Of a DNA stretch of 64,000 nucleotides, positions 12,042 through 22,863 are shown in pieces. Each line of letters begins with the position of its first letter. The stretch's first letter is position 1. This stretch comes from Porphyra umbilicalis (taxonomy: Eukaryota; Rhodophyta; Bangiophyceae; Bangiales; Bangiaceae). The stretch is taken from positions 1 to 64,000 of the forward strand of contig KV918841.1 in assembly GCA_002049455.2 (NCBI GenBank). Direction: 5' to 3'. The position numbers and the translations under genes were made by a program. The notes under the pieces were generated by a model. The model searched no databases and was not told the DNA's origin. It saw only the letters and a program-made list of their open reading frames with translations.

Positions 12042-12686
12042 ATGTCTTCACTTTTCTGCTTCGAACGACGAGCGGCGGTGTGCTACGTCAATGTTCCAGG
12101 CGATAACGCGACGATGCCCACCGGGGCCCGTTCATTTCCAGGCACCACGGGGCTTCCCTTTGCCACGCCAGTGGCGGCTCGTCGGGATGCTGCTCAAGGC
12201 GCGCTGTCTGCCCCACCGGTCTACACGCATTGCGTTCTTCCGGCGTCGCCGACGTTCCAAGCGCCTGCCCCGTGGTCGATCGCTCCCGAACCTGGGTCCG
12301 CTGGCCTCTACTCGCCGGCTCGAGCGCCATTTTATGGGACTGCCGGTCACATCGTCTCCGAGCTCGGGACACCTTCTCCCTACCGCCATGGCGAAGACGC
12401 CGGCCCTGCGTCGTCGTTTGCCACCAGGCGCCAGTCCGCAATGTTTTTGACCGCGCCCGTGGTGGCGTCGGCGTCCTTTTACGGCAGCTTTCGTGGCGAA
12501 GCTGACGCGTCGCGCTCTGCTGTGGGCCACCAGACGGCCTTGACGGACAACAGGTCTTCCTTGGACGCTCCGTTTGGCGGCCTCCACGATCCTTATGCAT
12601 GCCCAGTCACGCCTGTGGGGGACGCTGCGCGCTCGTACGCACGTCGCGGCCCGGTCGTCAACAAAGATAACAGTCGTAAGCAGTAG
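12042..12686 (+). CDS. Pro/Ala/Ser-rich ORF, probable 5' part of the E1 accessory gene
   Basis: A 214-codon ORF with a reasonably even amino-acid mix (many Ser, Thr, Pro, Ala, Tyr, Phe) and GC-ending codons. It has no recognised domain and looks disordered. It lies upstream and on the same strand as the helical exons at 12.8-14.4 kb, in the same relative place as the disordered N-terminal region of the E2 accessory gene. It may be the 5' exon of that gene or a separate small protein. An overlapping ORF in another frame (11707-12450) is richer in Arg and looks like a shadow. Confidence 0.35.
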   Translation: MSSLFCFERRAAVCYVNVPGDNATMPTGARSFPGTTGLPFATPVAARRDAAQGALSAPPVYTHCVLPASPTFQAPAPWSIAPEPGSAGLYSPARAPFYGTAGHIVSELGTPSPYRHGEDAGPASSFATRRQSAMFLTAPVVASASFYGSFRGEADASRSAVGHQTALTDNRSSLDAPFGGLHDPYACPVTPVGDAARSYARRGPVVNKDNSRKQ

Positions 12687-12833
12687 CGTGCTACGCTACC
12701 AGGACCAACGGCGGCGGCCCTGCCGATACGCAAGAGGCGCCGCTCCGCTGCCGCGACTCGCTGCTCTCCGCCTACCTCGTTGCAGACGCGGCGCGGGGGC
12801 GCGCCGGGGGCTGGAGGGGCGGGGGAAAGATAA

Positions 12834-14429
12834 GTGCAGCAGAAAGGGTTGGATGGTGTGTTGATGACTCCCGTGCTGAGCAAACGGGAGCACACGGGGC
12901 CGTTTTCGCCAGTCCCAGGTGGCAGTTTCGCACTCGCGGATGTCGGTGCCTCGCATCGGGGGTGTGCTGGCGTGCCATCGGTGACGTTGTCGCCTCTGCC
13001 TGAACGACGTGCTGCATCACCGTGTGCGCGGGGGAGATCGGCGGGTGCCACCGTTACGATTCCACCGACGCGCGCCGGTGGGGTGCCGATGACGCCAGCT
13101 GCAGTGGGTAGCACTTTGTCGGCCGGGCCGGCGACGGCCGCGCAGGTTTCAGACCTTGCACGGTCGACTGGAGTCGGCCTTGCCGGTATCCGCGGCGAGA
13201 TTGCGACTCAACGAAAGAAGCTAGTCATAATGAGCAGTCAGCTGCGCGCTGTCACGAAGAGGGTCGGTGACATTGCTGTACTTGCCGATCTATGAACCGT
13301 ATCGCTCGTCTTCCAGCGCCGCGCGCTTGTCTCCGTGCCGGGCGACATCAGCTTCGTGCTGCAGCACGTGACGGCGATCAGAGCGGCCGCGTCCCCGCCG
13401 ACGACTGATGGCGCCGCAGCAATTTGTGGCGCCACCGCTGCTGAGGGTGCTTAGACGTTGGAATCGACGGAGGTGCAGAATTCTCAGTGGATCCTTGACC
13501 TGAAGGTATGCCTTTGGCCGACTGCTGAAGCCAGTGGGAGCTTATCTGATCTGCTGTGTTCGCGTGTCTGCGTGATAATTAGCTTCACGTATGCGCAGCG
13601 TTGGCGCCCTGCTAACGAGGGCCATTTCTCACACCACGGATGCCATTGTCACTTTTTTTCTTTGCTGCTGACGCGACTGTTACACACTCGCTACGTTAGC
13701 TTTGGCTCCCCATAGCCCTAGTTCTTCGAGTTCCTCCTTGAGAAGTTCGAGCGGTCGCGCGGCGCCGTGGACGTATGGGTGGACATCTCAGACGTGGACG
13801 TCTTTATGCAAGAGTGCACGGCGGACTGGCTTCAGATCTTCATCCGAGAGGCGGACAGCCTGCTTTCGCGTCGCTGGCGCCTGCCGCAGCGCCAGCCCCG
13901 CGTCGATGCCGTGGCTTTGGCGGCCACCGCAATTGAGGTGGAGTCCGCGGCCTCCATGCGCCGCCATACGGCGAAGGCGTACCGCTATTTGCACCGGGCG
14001 GTGTCACAATTTTATCAACGCGTACGTAACATGGCCGTGTCAGCTTTTGCAACATTCGTCAACGATAAGGCGGGCCTTGGCACCTTGCGGCGTGTGCGTG
14101 GCACGCAGGCCAAGATCGAGGTGTGCTTCTGGCAGCAGGAGGCGGGCGCCCTGCTCCTTAAAGGCGCGTTCATCACCGAGCTCCTTGACCGCGGGGGCGT
14201 CGTCCACGCCCTGTGCGTCGTCTTCTCCATCCTCGGCGTCCTCAACCGCTCTTCCGAGGCGGGCGCCTTGCCCACCAACGGCGACTTCATCGCGTGTTTT
14301 ACGGCGCACGTCGCTCTGGTGAGCATGAAGATCAGGGTGCACCTCAAGAAGCGCGCCGCCAGCGAGTCTGACGACGGGGACGCCGTCGATACGACACTGG
14401 ACCTCAGCGGCGGGCATCGGCCTCAGTAG
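12834..14429 (+). pseudogene. E1 accessory gene, helical protein of unknown function (broken)
   Basis: Two exons can be matched to the E2 accessory gene. The first (about 12834-13505) has a helical block VGLAGIRGEIATQRKKLVIM (about 13165-13230), equivalent to FSSIRRELTRYRVELVVVKS in E2, and ends WILDLK with donor GTATGC at 13506. The second starts after an AG acceptor at 13722 (FFEFLLEKFE, equivalent to ERFLEGLLEEI in E2) and runs to the stop at 14429. It includes AYRYLHRAVSQFYQRVRNMA, matching AYQYIKRVMGHLNSSLMSVA. In-frame stops at 13293-13295 and 13451-13453 make this copy a likely pseudogene. Function unknown; conservation between two elements suggests a job in transposition rather than a host role. 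Confidence 0.5.
13506..13721 (+). other. intron of the E1 accessory gene
   Basis: GT donor (AAG|GTATGC) and AG acceptor (CCCTAG|TTC), phase 0. The position matches the 27633-27887 intron of the E2 homologue, which supports both. Confidence 0.5.
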
Positions 14430-15350
14430 GTTGAGAAGTTGGGCGTTGTACGCCAGCTGTTTGCCTCTCAGAGGGCCCGCAGCAGCAATGGCCTACGCAT
14501 CACGGACGGCGCGGAGTCGCTTCGCGATGACCCGTCGTACCGCGAGCCGTTGGCGCCTGCCTCTGGTAGGAAGAGCCTACGTCTGCCATTGCAGCTCCCA
14601 CAGTCGTTGGGTGCATTCAAAACACGGGTGCCGATGGCAGCCTTTTCGGAGTCCACGGCGACGAGGAGGAGCAGTTAGAAGCGGACGCGCCTGAATCGGC
14701 GGACGAGGAGGCTCTGGCCGCTGCACATGCTGCCGCTGAGCACGCCATCGCGGGCGTCTACGAAGAGGTTGACTCAACCGTGAAGTGATAACCCCAGGTG
14801 GTTTTCGTTTCCGTGCGGCCGCTGTGTCGGTATCGTTGGTTGTGTGGGGTCTATCACGCTTACCCGTGCGCCATGAGTGTGGGAGGAGCACGCTGTCGTT
14901 ATTCTACGTTGTAGTTGTGTAGCACGCTAGCCGCTAGTGCATGGCGTAGTCGTCCCGCGCCCCGCGAGCGGCCGGGACGCACTGTCGATCTGTAATTCTT
15001 TGGTCGCACCGCGTCCTGCAACAAGAGCGCCACATAGCTCGTTGTGGGGCACATCGCACTCCCACTGAGTCGCGCTACACATTACGCATGCCACTGAACA
15101 AAAAAAGAGGTACAGGACGGCAGAAGGGAGGCCCAGAAAGAACAGAGAAACGAGCCCTGCGGCATCTGTGTGCCACTGTTTCTAGTGAAAGAATAATTGC
15201 ACATGTTCGCCAATGGACTTCCCACGCTTCCCATCGTTCCTTACCCTCTCCCTGGTTACCACATCTAAGCCCTCGGCAGACTCCGAACGGCCCGAAGCGC
15301 GAGACTGGCGCCGTGCACCTGAACTCGTCTTGACCGACAGTCGCTCCCGT
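14430..15350. other. E1 right-hand end and intergenic sequence
   Basis: About 14439-14680 holds an open frame (79 codons) that may be the degraded tail of the accessory gene. About 14690-14790 encodes a short acidic/Ala-rich stretch (DEEALAAAHAAAEHAIAG-like). Beyond 14800 I see nothing interpretable and found no terminal inverted repeat for E1. Confidence 0.35.
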
Positions 15351-15399
15351 CCACGTGCGCGTTCAGGTACGGGAGACTGCACGGGTTTGGCCCCCGTTC

Positions 15400-15900
15400 A
15401 GCGTGTCGGTTTTTCTGACGGTCGCCACTCGGCCGCGCCGGCGGGGCGGCCACCCCACGTCGGTCTTTGGCGCCAAGCGGGCGACCGAAAGGGCGCTTGT
15501 CCAGAGTGGTGCCCGCCACCACCCCCCCGCATCGCGGTCGCGGCGCGCCCGGCACGCGCCCGCCATAGATACAATGGCCGTCGCCCACACCACCCTCCGC
15601 CCGCCGACGCCGCCGGGGGTGGGGCGGTGTCAGCGGCGCGCCGCCTGCTGCACCGCTGCTGCCGTCAGAGGCGCCCGCTGTGGGGCGGGTCGGTCGCGCC
15701 GCCGCCGCCGCTGCCGCCGCCGCCAAGCGGGGGGGGTGGCGGAAGGGCGGCGCGGGAAAGCCGTGGCGAACAGGACCCTGTCCCGCCACCGCGGGGGCGG
15801 GGGTGTGCGTGCACCACGCGGCGGGGGTGTGGTGCGGCGGCTCCCCGCCGCCGCGGGGGGGGGGTTGCGCGCACCACGCGGCGGGCGGGGTCGTCGCTGG
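15400..15900. other. GC island adjoining the left end of E2
   Basis: GC-rich low-complexity sequence with many CCGCCG and GGGGGG stretches. It has several overlapping open frames on both strands but no domain. It ends at the CGTCGCTGGACG motif that starts the E2 left repeat. Confidence 0.6.
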
Positions 15901-16030
15901 ACGCGGCAGCCCAACAGACCGCCGAACAGAACTGCCTGTTCGGCAACAGGCAAACAGATGCCGATCTGTTTGCCACTCTGTTCGGGCAACAAACCCCGAA
16001 CCGAACGTCATTCTGTTCGGCGCCGCTGTT
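15886..16030 (+). repeat. left inverted repeat of E2, AACAG/CTGTT hairpin-rich
   Basis: Begins with CGTCGCTGGACGCGGCAGCC followed by CAACAGA. The same string, with one substitution and one extra C, occurs reverse-complemented at about 29990-30018. Inward from it comes a cluster of short self-complementary AACAG/CTGTT motifs, for example GCAAACAGAT...ATCTGTTTGC at about 15951-15974. The right-hand copy also has an AACAGA/TCTGTT cluster. Confidence 0.45.
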
Positions 16031-16708
16031 GACCTCTCGCGTGAGGCTGTTGACCTCTCTCGTGGGGGATCCTGGCACGGGCGCAGTTATCTCGCGAGTT
16101 GCGGCTTGTTCCGCATAGATAGGCCGCACTAAACGTATCTGGATGTCTTGGGCTTCCCTAGCGCAGAACTAGCACCGACTTTCAGCATCCTCCGGGGACT
16201 CTCTCACTGAGCAAGGACCCCGAGTCGAGCAATGATTGGGAAGTCTATTCGGGCATTTACAACCGAGGGAGGGACTAAGACCCCACCGTTGACGATTGCT
16301 TCCCTATGTGGATAGCTGCAGGTCATGCACAGTCCTGTTGGTTTCTATGCCGTACGATGTCCTTGCGGAGAAAACTCGAACCGGTATTGGCTACGTGTAC
16401 CCTGCAATCCCTCAGCTTTTTTTTACAGTGGGGGAGCACCAGGACACAGAGGATCCATGACAGCCTGAGCCAGGCAGCGACCGTCTTAAACTCACTTCAA
16501 CCCCCTCTGCCCTGACCACACCCCGGGTATACCGACACTAGCGCCACCGTTCGCCCCACCCCCTCCTCGCGCCCCACCCTCATCAACGTCCCACCAATAC
16601 CTCAGTCATCCAACCCCCGTCCCACCCTCACCGAGCCCCCATCCTTTCTGCAGCACAGCCGAGATCCCACTGCTTTGGTGCACAATGCAGCCCTCCAAGT
16701 TGTACCGC

Positions 16709-18127
16709 CTAGCTGCTCGGGTTGAGCACGCGAGACGTGAAGGGGAAGAAGTGGTTGGTGAAGGAGCGCTGTGCGCGGCGCTCGGCCGCAGTGTCCGGAA
16801 CGTTGGATGGCAGCGCATGCAGACCGTGCCGGTCCCCCAAGTCCAAAAAGTCGGCCACGACGTGCTCCATACGCAGGACGTCGGAAAGAGGCACACGAGC
16901 AAGCACCGGCCACTCACAGGTAGAACCAGAGAAGTCCCAGGCCATCCGCCGGCAACCCCAGCGTGATAGCGAGCAATCGGGAATGGAGGGGACCTGTCTT
17001 AGCCGCCGCACGACGACAAAGTCGTCCACTACTCCACCGAGCACCCGCACCACCAGTTGAGCCCAACCCAGCTGCCGTTGCCCACCGTCGTCGGTGTACC
17101 AAAGGTAGTCGTGACGAGGCTGCCCAAGGTAGCTTGAGCTCGCACACGCCGTCTGCACGACGGACGCAGCGCCCCACTCGAATGAACAGTGGAAGACGAA
17201 GGAAGGAGACGTCACAACGGTGAAATTTTCTTCCTTGTCCAGCAACGCGCCGAGCATGGCCATTCCCGGCATCTGCTCCAAGTCGGCAATGGTCACGCGC
17301 CGCCCTCGATGGGACCGAGCCAGCGTCTCGATCAGAGATGTCGGTACGTCGCCTTCGTCCAGGCCGTCCTCCAGAAGCCCAAAAAGGCCATCTGCGTCGT
17401 CTCCGTCATTCTCGCCCTTGTCCGTCAGCTCACGCAACACTTCTTTCTGCATCTCAGCGGCCCTCATCATCTGCAAGACGATGGTCGGGCCGCGCTTGTT
17501 TGTCCGGCAGTACATCCTCTTGCACGGACCGTGCAAGGCCTCGTTCTCACTGGTGTCCCCCTCCCATAGGTTGCCATTTGCGAGCAGCGCTGCGAGGAGG
17601 TGATTGGCAAGCCGATGGGCCTTAGAGGTGTGCGCGGGGCCGAAGAGCAGGTCGACGTGGTCCACGATGAACTCTCGCGCCTCGTCCGCAAGTGCGCGCA
17701 TCTCCAGCTCCGTCATGCGCGTCGTGTCGGCGATATTGTCGCGCATCAGCTTCCCGCCTAGCGCGGCCATGCGGCAATACACCTCTAGAACAGCCCTGTG
17801 AAGAGGAAGGTTCCCATACAGCCGCTGGTACTTGGCGGAAGACACCAAGTCAGGGACTACTGGGTCCGGAAGCACCTCGTCCGCTGCCCCGAGCACGGCG
17901 CCGTCAGGCCCATGTCCGTCGTCAAGCTCCTCCATTTCACTGGCCGACCGCCGCACGGACGCAGCAGCAACCGGCGCCGGGGCCGCGTCCAAGTGCCGCA
18001 CGTGGCGCTCCTCAGCCGGCCCACCAACACCGGCAATCATGTGCGGCATTATGACCAACCAGTGTCGCCATAAGCGCCCCGTCATCTGCAGTTGCTTCAC
18101 GGTGGGCGGAACAAAGAAGCTGTTCAT
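16709..18127 (-). CDS. E2 transposase, C-terminal part
   Basis: An open frame of 472 codons beginning MNSFFVPPTVKQLQMTGRLWRHWLVIMPHM; the first conserved block is MTGRLWRHW, equivalent to MTGRIWRKF in E1. It contains SKAHRLANHLLAALLANGNL and then WEGDTSENEALHGPCKRMY (about residues 195-215), which resembles the conserved region near the catalytic Glu of Plavaka-type transposases. Downstream blocks (FHCSFEWGAASV, CSLSRWGCRRMAWDFSG) match E1. The frame is intact. It is downstream of, and on the same strand as, the catalytic part at 20971-22860, from which it is separated by about 2.8 kb including a GC island. Whether the two parts are joined by splicing or the island split the gene is not decided. 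The ATG may be internal to an exon. Confidence 0.6.
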   Translation of the reverse strand: MNSFFVPPTVKQLQMTGRLWRHWLVIMPHMIAGVGGPAEERHVRHLDAAPAPVAAASVRRSASEMEELDDGHGPDGAVLGAADEVLPDPVVPDLVSSAKYQRLYGNLPLHRAVLEVYCRMAALGGKLMRDNIADTTRMTELEMRALADEAREFIVDHVDLLFGPAHTSKAHRLANHLLAALLANGNLWEGDTSENEALHGPCKRMYCRTNKRGPTIVLQMMRAAEMQKEVLRELTDKGENDGDDADGLFGLLEDGLDEGDVPTSLIETLARSHRGRRVTIADLEQMPGMAMLGALLDKEENFTVVTSPSFVFHCSFEWGAASVVQTACASSSYLGQPRHDYLWYTDDGGQRQLGWAQLVVRVLGGVVDDFVVVRRLRQVPSIPDCSLSRWGCRRMAWDFSGSTCEWPVLARVPLSDVLRMEHVVADFLDLGDRHGLHALPSNVPDTAAERRAQRSFTNHFFPFTSRVLNPSS

Positions 18128-18714
18128 CCAATCCGAAGACCAGGGGGGATGCGCAACAAGTCATGGATCAAAAGGAGGTCCACACAACCGTCAGTGTGCT
18201 GCCATGTTTGCGGAATGCAGAACCACATCAACAGGGTGCTGGGGAAACGATAGGAGAGGTGCTTCTCGCATCATCACTACGTCAACGTACCCGGGTGGTG
18301 TTGGACCAGGCACGTTAAGGTGCCCCATCTCCCAGGCTCTCAAGTTCACGGCATCAAGCGTTGCCGGTACAGGACCGAGGCGAGCGTCTTGCCGGGCACA
18401 TGCGACACCGTCGGCGGTCGTGCCCAAGGTGACACTTTGGTTCCTCATGAGCGACACAATGGTGACACAATACGACAGAGTGTCGCCAGAGAGTCGCGCA
18501 GGGAGGCTAAATGTGTCGCAGACGGTAACACCACGGGAGCACTTCAGCGGCGGATATGTATCCGGATAGCTTACCGGTTTGTTCGGTTTCTCGCATAATC
18601 TGTGCAAAATATTTACTACTGATTTTGGGCATATGCTTCAGTACTATTTGGCGGATGCAGATTTGTTGATCCAATTTAGTACCAATCAAAGACTGACACG
18701 CGACCAACAACACC
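18128..18714. other. spacer between E2 transposase C-part and GC island
   Basis: Mixed composition, AT-richer near 18590-18700. A minus-strand ORF at 18607-18191 shows no domain. This may be intronic sequence of the E2 transposase or its 3' junction with the inserted GC island. Confidence 0.4.
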
Positions 18715-20570
18715 AGGGGGACGTGTTGGGGCGGCGCCCCGCGCCGCCGCCGCGCCACCGGTGCAGCCCACCACCTTGCCGCCGGCCACCGCCGCCGTCG
18801 CCCCGCCGTCGCCCGACGGCGGCCGGCCGCGCCGAGGCACTGCCGTCGAGTCGCCACCGCCGTCGGCCGCCGCGGCGCCGCCCCGCGCGTGGCGCCTGTC
18901 GCCTGCGGCCATGCAAACCGCGGCCGCAGCCGCGGCGCCGCCCCTTGCCGCCGCCGGCGCCCGCCCGCCGCCCGGGGTCGACGCGGCGCCTGCGACGCCG
19001 CCCCCCCCCCCAGTTGCGCGCGCCTCTTTAGCCGTTGCGCGACGGGGGGGGGGGGGGGGCTTGCCGCTCGCCCTTGCCGTAGCCTCGCCCGTTGCCGCCG
19101 CGGCGCCACCCGGCGAACCCGCCGGCCGAGGCGACGCCACCCTAACCGGCGGCGGCGGGCAGCGCCGGCGCCACGCGGCGACGGCGACGCCACCGCCCCC
19201 TCCACCGCTTGCGCCTTCTCGGCCGGCGCGTCCCGGGGTTGGGGGGTGGTTGCGCCGCTTGAAGTTGCCGCCTCCACGCTCGCCGTCGCAGCTTCGCCGC
19301 TTGCCCCGCCCGCCATCCGCAACGCTGCCGCCAAAGCGGCCGCCGCCGCCACCGCCACCACTCCACGGCTGCGGGGGCCCCCCGCCACCCCCGCCGCGCC
19401 CGCCGCCACGCCCCGCACCGCCACCGCCACCGCCACTGCCGCTATCCCACAAACAGCTACCGACGCTGCCGCCCCCCCCAGTGGACGAAAGACCACCGCC
19501 GCTGTCACGCGCGCCGCCACTGACCGTGCCGGCGCGGGTGCCGCCGGCGCTCCCGCCGCCACCCCCACCACTGCCGCCACAGCCGGCGCCAGGGGCGCCG
19601 GCCGACGGGCCACCGCGGGGACCACCGGCGCCCCAGACGCGCCCGCCGCCGCCGAGGGTTGCGCCCGCAAACCGGCCGCCCGACGGCGGGCCGACCGCTC
19701 CGCCGCCGCCGGCGAATGCCCCGAACAGGCCGGCCGGCGCGCCGCCGCCGCCGCCGTCTGGCATTCCTACGGACACAGGGGGCGCGCGAGGCCCGCCGTC
19801 AGGGCCCGCCGGGGTGCCGCGGGGCCACGGTACGGGCGCGTCCCCCCCCCCATCCCGACAGAGCTCCCCCCCGTCCCCGCTGCCGGCGTCGCCCAGTGGC
19901 AGCCCGCCAGCGCGCGGCTGCCGCATACCCCCCCAACCCACCACCCCCCGGGGGGCGGCACGCCCCATCCCCCCGCCTCGGCCGACCCGCGCGCCAGCGC
20001 CTCGTCCTCTGGATCGTCGGCCGCATTGGCCGACGCGGCCGCCACTTTGGCGCCGTCCCCCGCGGTGCAGCCGCAACGCTGGCGCCGCCGCCGCGGCGGG
20101 ACGCCCGCCCGGCGGTCGGTGGCCGCCGCCACCCTCCCGCGTGCCGGTGGGGGACGGCGGCGGGCCACCACCGCCGCGGGGGGGGCCGCCGCCTCCCCCG
20201 CTGCAGCGGGCGGCGGCGGCGCCGCTCACGGTGGCCAGCCGTCGGCCGGCTGGCCGCCCGTCGTGGCGGGCAAGTCGGCCACCGCCGCTGGCGCTGCTGT
20301 TGGAGCCCGTCTTCCCCCCCGCCAGGGGGGTCCGCCTGCCACCAGCAAGATCCGCCCGACTGGGTCGGCGGGTCGGCCGCTACCACCGCTGCCGCCGCCA
20401 CCACCGCCGCTCCATCCCCGTGGCCGACGGCCACCCGCGCTCCGCCATCGTCGCCGTCGCCGGCGCCGGGGCAACCGCTGCCGTCGCCGCCGCCGACGAA
20501 ACCGCTACTGCTGACGAACGTGCGGGCGGCGGGGGAGGGGGGGCCGGGCGACGGCGCCTGCGGCGCTCTT
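18715..20570. other. GC-rich low-complexity island inside E2 transposase
   Basis: A nearly pure GC block with long CCG, CCACCG and poly-G stretches (for example 19046-19060). It is open in most frames, with Gly/Pro/Ala/Arg strings and no domain. It interrupts the collinear order of transposase blocks seen in E1, where the equivalent spacing is a few hundred bases. I see no clear target duplication or inverted termini. Confidence 0.7.
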
Positions 20571-20970
20571 TGAAGCCGCTGGAGGTGACGGACCCTCCGA
20601 CCAACCGTGCGAGTTCTGTGAGAAGAAGCCACCGCCAACCAATCATAGTGCCGGAGGCATACGGCTACACGAGCAGAACAATGTGGACACGGCTGGTATC
20701 CAATGAAAATCGTCTAAAAGCATGTCGCCGCAAGGCAGAAACACTGTCAGCTTCAGTGTCCCTCTGTTACTGCCACCCCGGAGCGACGCTTGCCAGTCGG
20801 AGTCCGAATAAATGTGAGAGATTGCTGGCGATCCGCACGAGGCCTTGCATCTGGATCAAAGACGGCCTCAAAGCCCATTCCGATGCTTTCCTCAACAACA
20901 CGATCTGACAGTGATCTCGTCTGAGCAGCTTGGGGGTGCGCCCCGCTCCAACAGACGGTGTTATTGATTC

Positions 20971-22860
20971 TTACAGTGAACACGAATCGCCCCGAAGGAG
21001 CCAAAAAAGCGCGCGGGCAGGACCGCCGAGCACTGTATACTCCGATTGATCCCGAATTGGACGAAAAGTGGCCGAGGACGCCGGGTCTTGGCCGCACACA
21101 GCGCTTGCCCATTGCCTTTGCCTCGGAATGGTCGATGGAGCCGTAGTCTGAGGAGCACCAATCTCTCGACAGTCCTTCTCCAGTCTGGAATCGCACATTC
21201 CCCGGGAGCACCACGCGGTGGCACTCTCGAAATACACTGAAGTAACCAAACAAGCGCGTGGGCAGAACCGCCGACGACGTAGGAAGGAGGGGAAGCGTTG
21301 CGCCACCATGCGCACCACACCAAGCTTCCACACGTGCAATAAATCAAACGAAATGATGTTGTAGAGTTGCTTGTTGTCCGTTGCCAGGCCCCACACTGCG
21401 CCAATGGCTGGTACGAAGGAGAGGGCGCTGTGCTCCATCCGGAGTTGTTCGCGCAAGGAAGGTCGCGGGTCTCGGTCGCGGGCAAGCGCACCGTCCGGCT
21501 GAGCGTCCAGCACGGCGGTCACGTCACGAAGCGGCGCACCGACGCCCGCAGGTCCACCTGCCACATGCCGCCGGACCGTGCAGTGCGAGCAGAAGAACTC
21601 ACAGGCACTGCCCATCAGGCACACAATATACCGCTCGGCGAGTTGGTCCGCCACGATATCGACCAGACGCGGCACAGCTGTCAGTGCCTGCTGTCCAGGG
21701 AACTCCACCGTGACACCAGTTTGGCTTGCGCCAACGAACCCACGGAGGAGGACCGCGAGACACCGCTGCAGAAAACCGTTCCGAGCGTCGCTTGCACGGC
21801 GACGGGCGGCCGCGGTCCGAGCCGCAGGCTTTCCAACGTGGGGGACGTAGCCAACAGTCACGCATTGCACACTGCGGTCGCGCACATTCAACAAACGTGC
21901 TCGGATCGGGTACACGTAATGTGCACCGGACCAGGACACAACAGCCTCGTCAATAAAGAGCTGCACCCCCAACACGAACGAGATCGACCCGTGAATGCGG
22001 CGCACTTGACGCTCCTCCGTCAGAAACAAGTCACTGTCAAGCATGTCCGAGCGCAACCTCGACCCATCAGGACCCACCCCGAGCGCCTCACCCCAGAGCT
22101 GCACGTGTCCAGCATTCTGTAACAGGTCCAAAGCAACCAGAAGCAGGTCTCTTGAGTAAAAGAGGTACCGAACGCCCTCGACCTCAATCGGCGTCTCGTC
22201 CCAACGGAGCCTTGACAGTACACGACGCTGCTCATCCCGTACTGCGGCTGCGAAAGAACTCTTGGAAGGGAACGCCCGGCCGAGCTCCCCCTGCATGGCA
22301 TCCGAGCCGTCCGAGCTCCCCCCTCCTGGCGCCTCCTCTGCACGAGGGTCTTCACCGCGGCTGCTGGTAACCGCCTCCGCCACGGCGTCGTCCGCTCCAG
22401 GGAGCCCGCGTTTTCGCCCACCGCGTTCCCAGTGGCGACCTTCGCCACGTCCCTGGTCACGACCACCCCTCTCAGCCGTCAAAAGCACGGAAACGTACCA
22501 CATCTGGTCCGATTTGGACAGGCCCGGGCCGCCCGCGCACAAGGCAAACTTGAGCGCCTCACGCAAAAGACGTGTGTTGAACCGTGACGGTCTTTGGCCG
22601 ACCGAGGGGGGCACGAGGCGCTTAGTCATACATGCCTCCGGCTTAGCCTCGTAGTAGGCTCTAATGCGGGCGACCGTCGACGTTTGGAAGACGTTGCTAC
22701 GCCGCGGCACAGCCAGGGTCCCGCGCGCGTAGCTATCCATGGGCACGCGCACAACACCAAGACCACCAACGGCGGGATGAACAGAGTCAGAAGCCGCGCC
22801 AGGCTCACGCGAATCGATGGGCGCAGGCGTCGCAGGGAGAACGACAACGGATGCCGGCAT
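20971..22860 (-). CDS. E2 transposase, catalytic DDE-like part
   Basis: 629 open codons. Blocks that match E1: YLFYSRDLLLVALDLLQNAG, DLFLTEERQVRRIHGSISFV, LFIDEAVVSWSGAHYVYPIR (likely second catalytic Asp region, compare D-K-T...YP in Plavaka-type transposases), NGFLQRCLAVLLRGFV, CLMGSACEFFCSHCTVRRHV (CxxxxxxCxxC), QLRMEHSALSFVPAIGAVWG and IISFDLLHVWKLGVVRM. After about 21290 the frame leaves the conserved region; the tail to 20971 may be read-through into an intron. A single in-frame TGA at 22864-22866 separates this from the zinc-finger part upstream. The DDE transposase call is good; the Plavaka/CMC placement is by remembered motif similarity. Confidence 0.62.
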   Translation of the reverse strand: MPASVVVLPATPAPIDSREPGAASDSVHPAVGGLGVVRVPMDSYARGTLAVPRRSNVFQTSTVARIRAYYEAKPEACMTKRLVPPSVGQRPSRFNTRLLREALKFALCAGGPGLSKSDQMWYVSVLLTAERGGRDQGRGEGRHWERGGRKRGLPGADDAVAEAVTSSRGEDPRAEEAPGGGSSDGSDAMQGELGRAFPSKSSFAAAVRDEQRRVLSRLRWDETPIEVEGVRYLFYSRDLLLVALDLLQNAGHVQLWGEALGVGPDGSRLRSDMLDSDLFLTEERQVRRIHGSISFVLGVQLFIDEAVVSWSGAHYVYPIRARLLNVRDRSVQCVTVGYVPHVGKPAARTAAARRRASDARNGFLQRCLAVLLRGFVGASQTGVTVEFPGQQALTAVPRLVDIVADQLAERYIVCLMGSACEFFCSHCTVRRHVAGGPAGVGAPLRDVTAVLDAQPDGALARDRDPRPSLREQLRMEHSALSFVPAIGAVWGLATDNKQLYNIISFDLLHVWKLGVVRMVAQRFPSFLRRRRFCPRACLVTSVYFESATAWCSRGMCDSRLEKDCREIGAPQTTAPSTIPRQRQWASAVCGQDPASSATFRPIRDQSEYTVLGGPARALFWLLRGDSCSL

Positions 22861-22863
22861 GGT

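Noticed and set aside
18676..20908. Long open frames in the second large GC island (517, 715 and 541 codons)
   Set aside because: Same reason: low-complexity Pro/Ala or Gly-rich translations in every frame.
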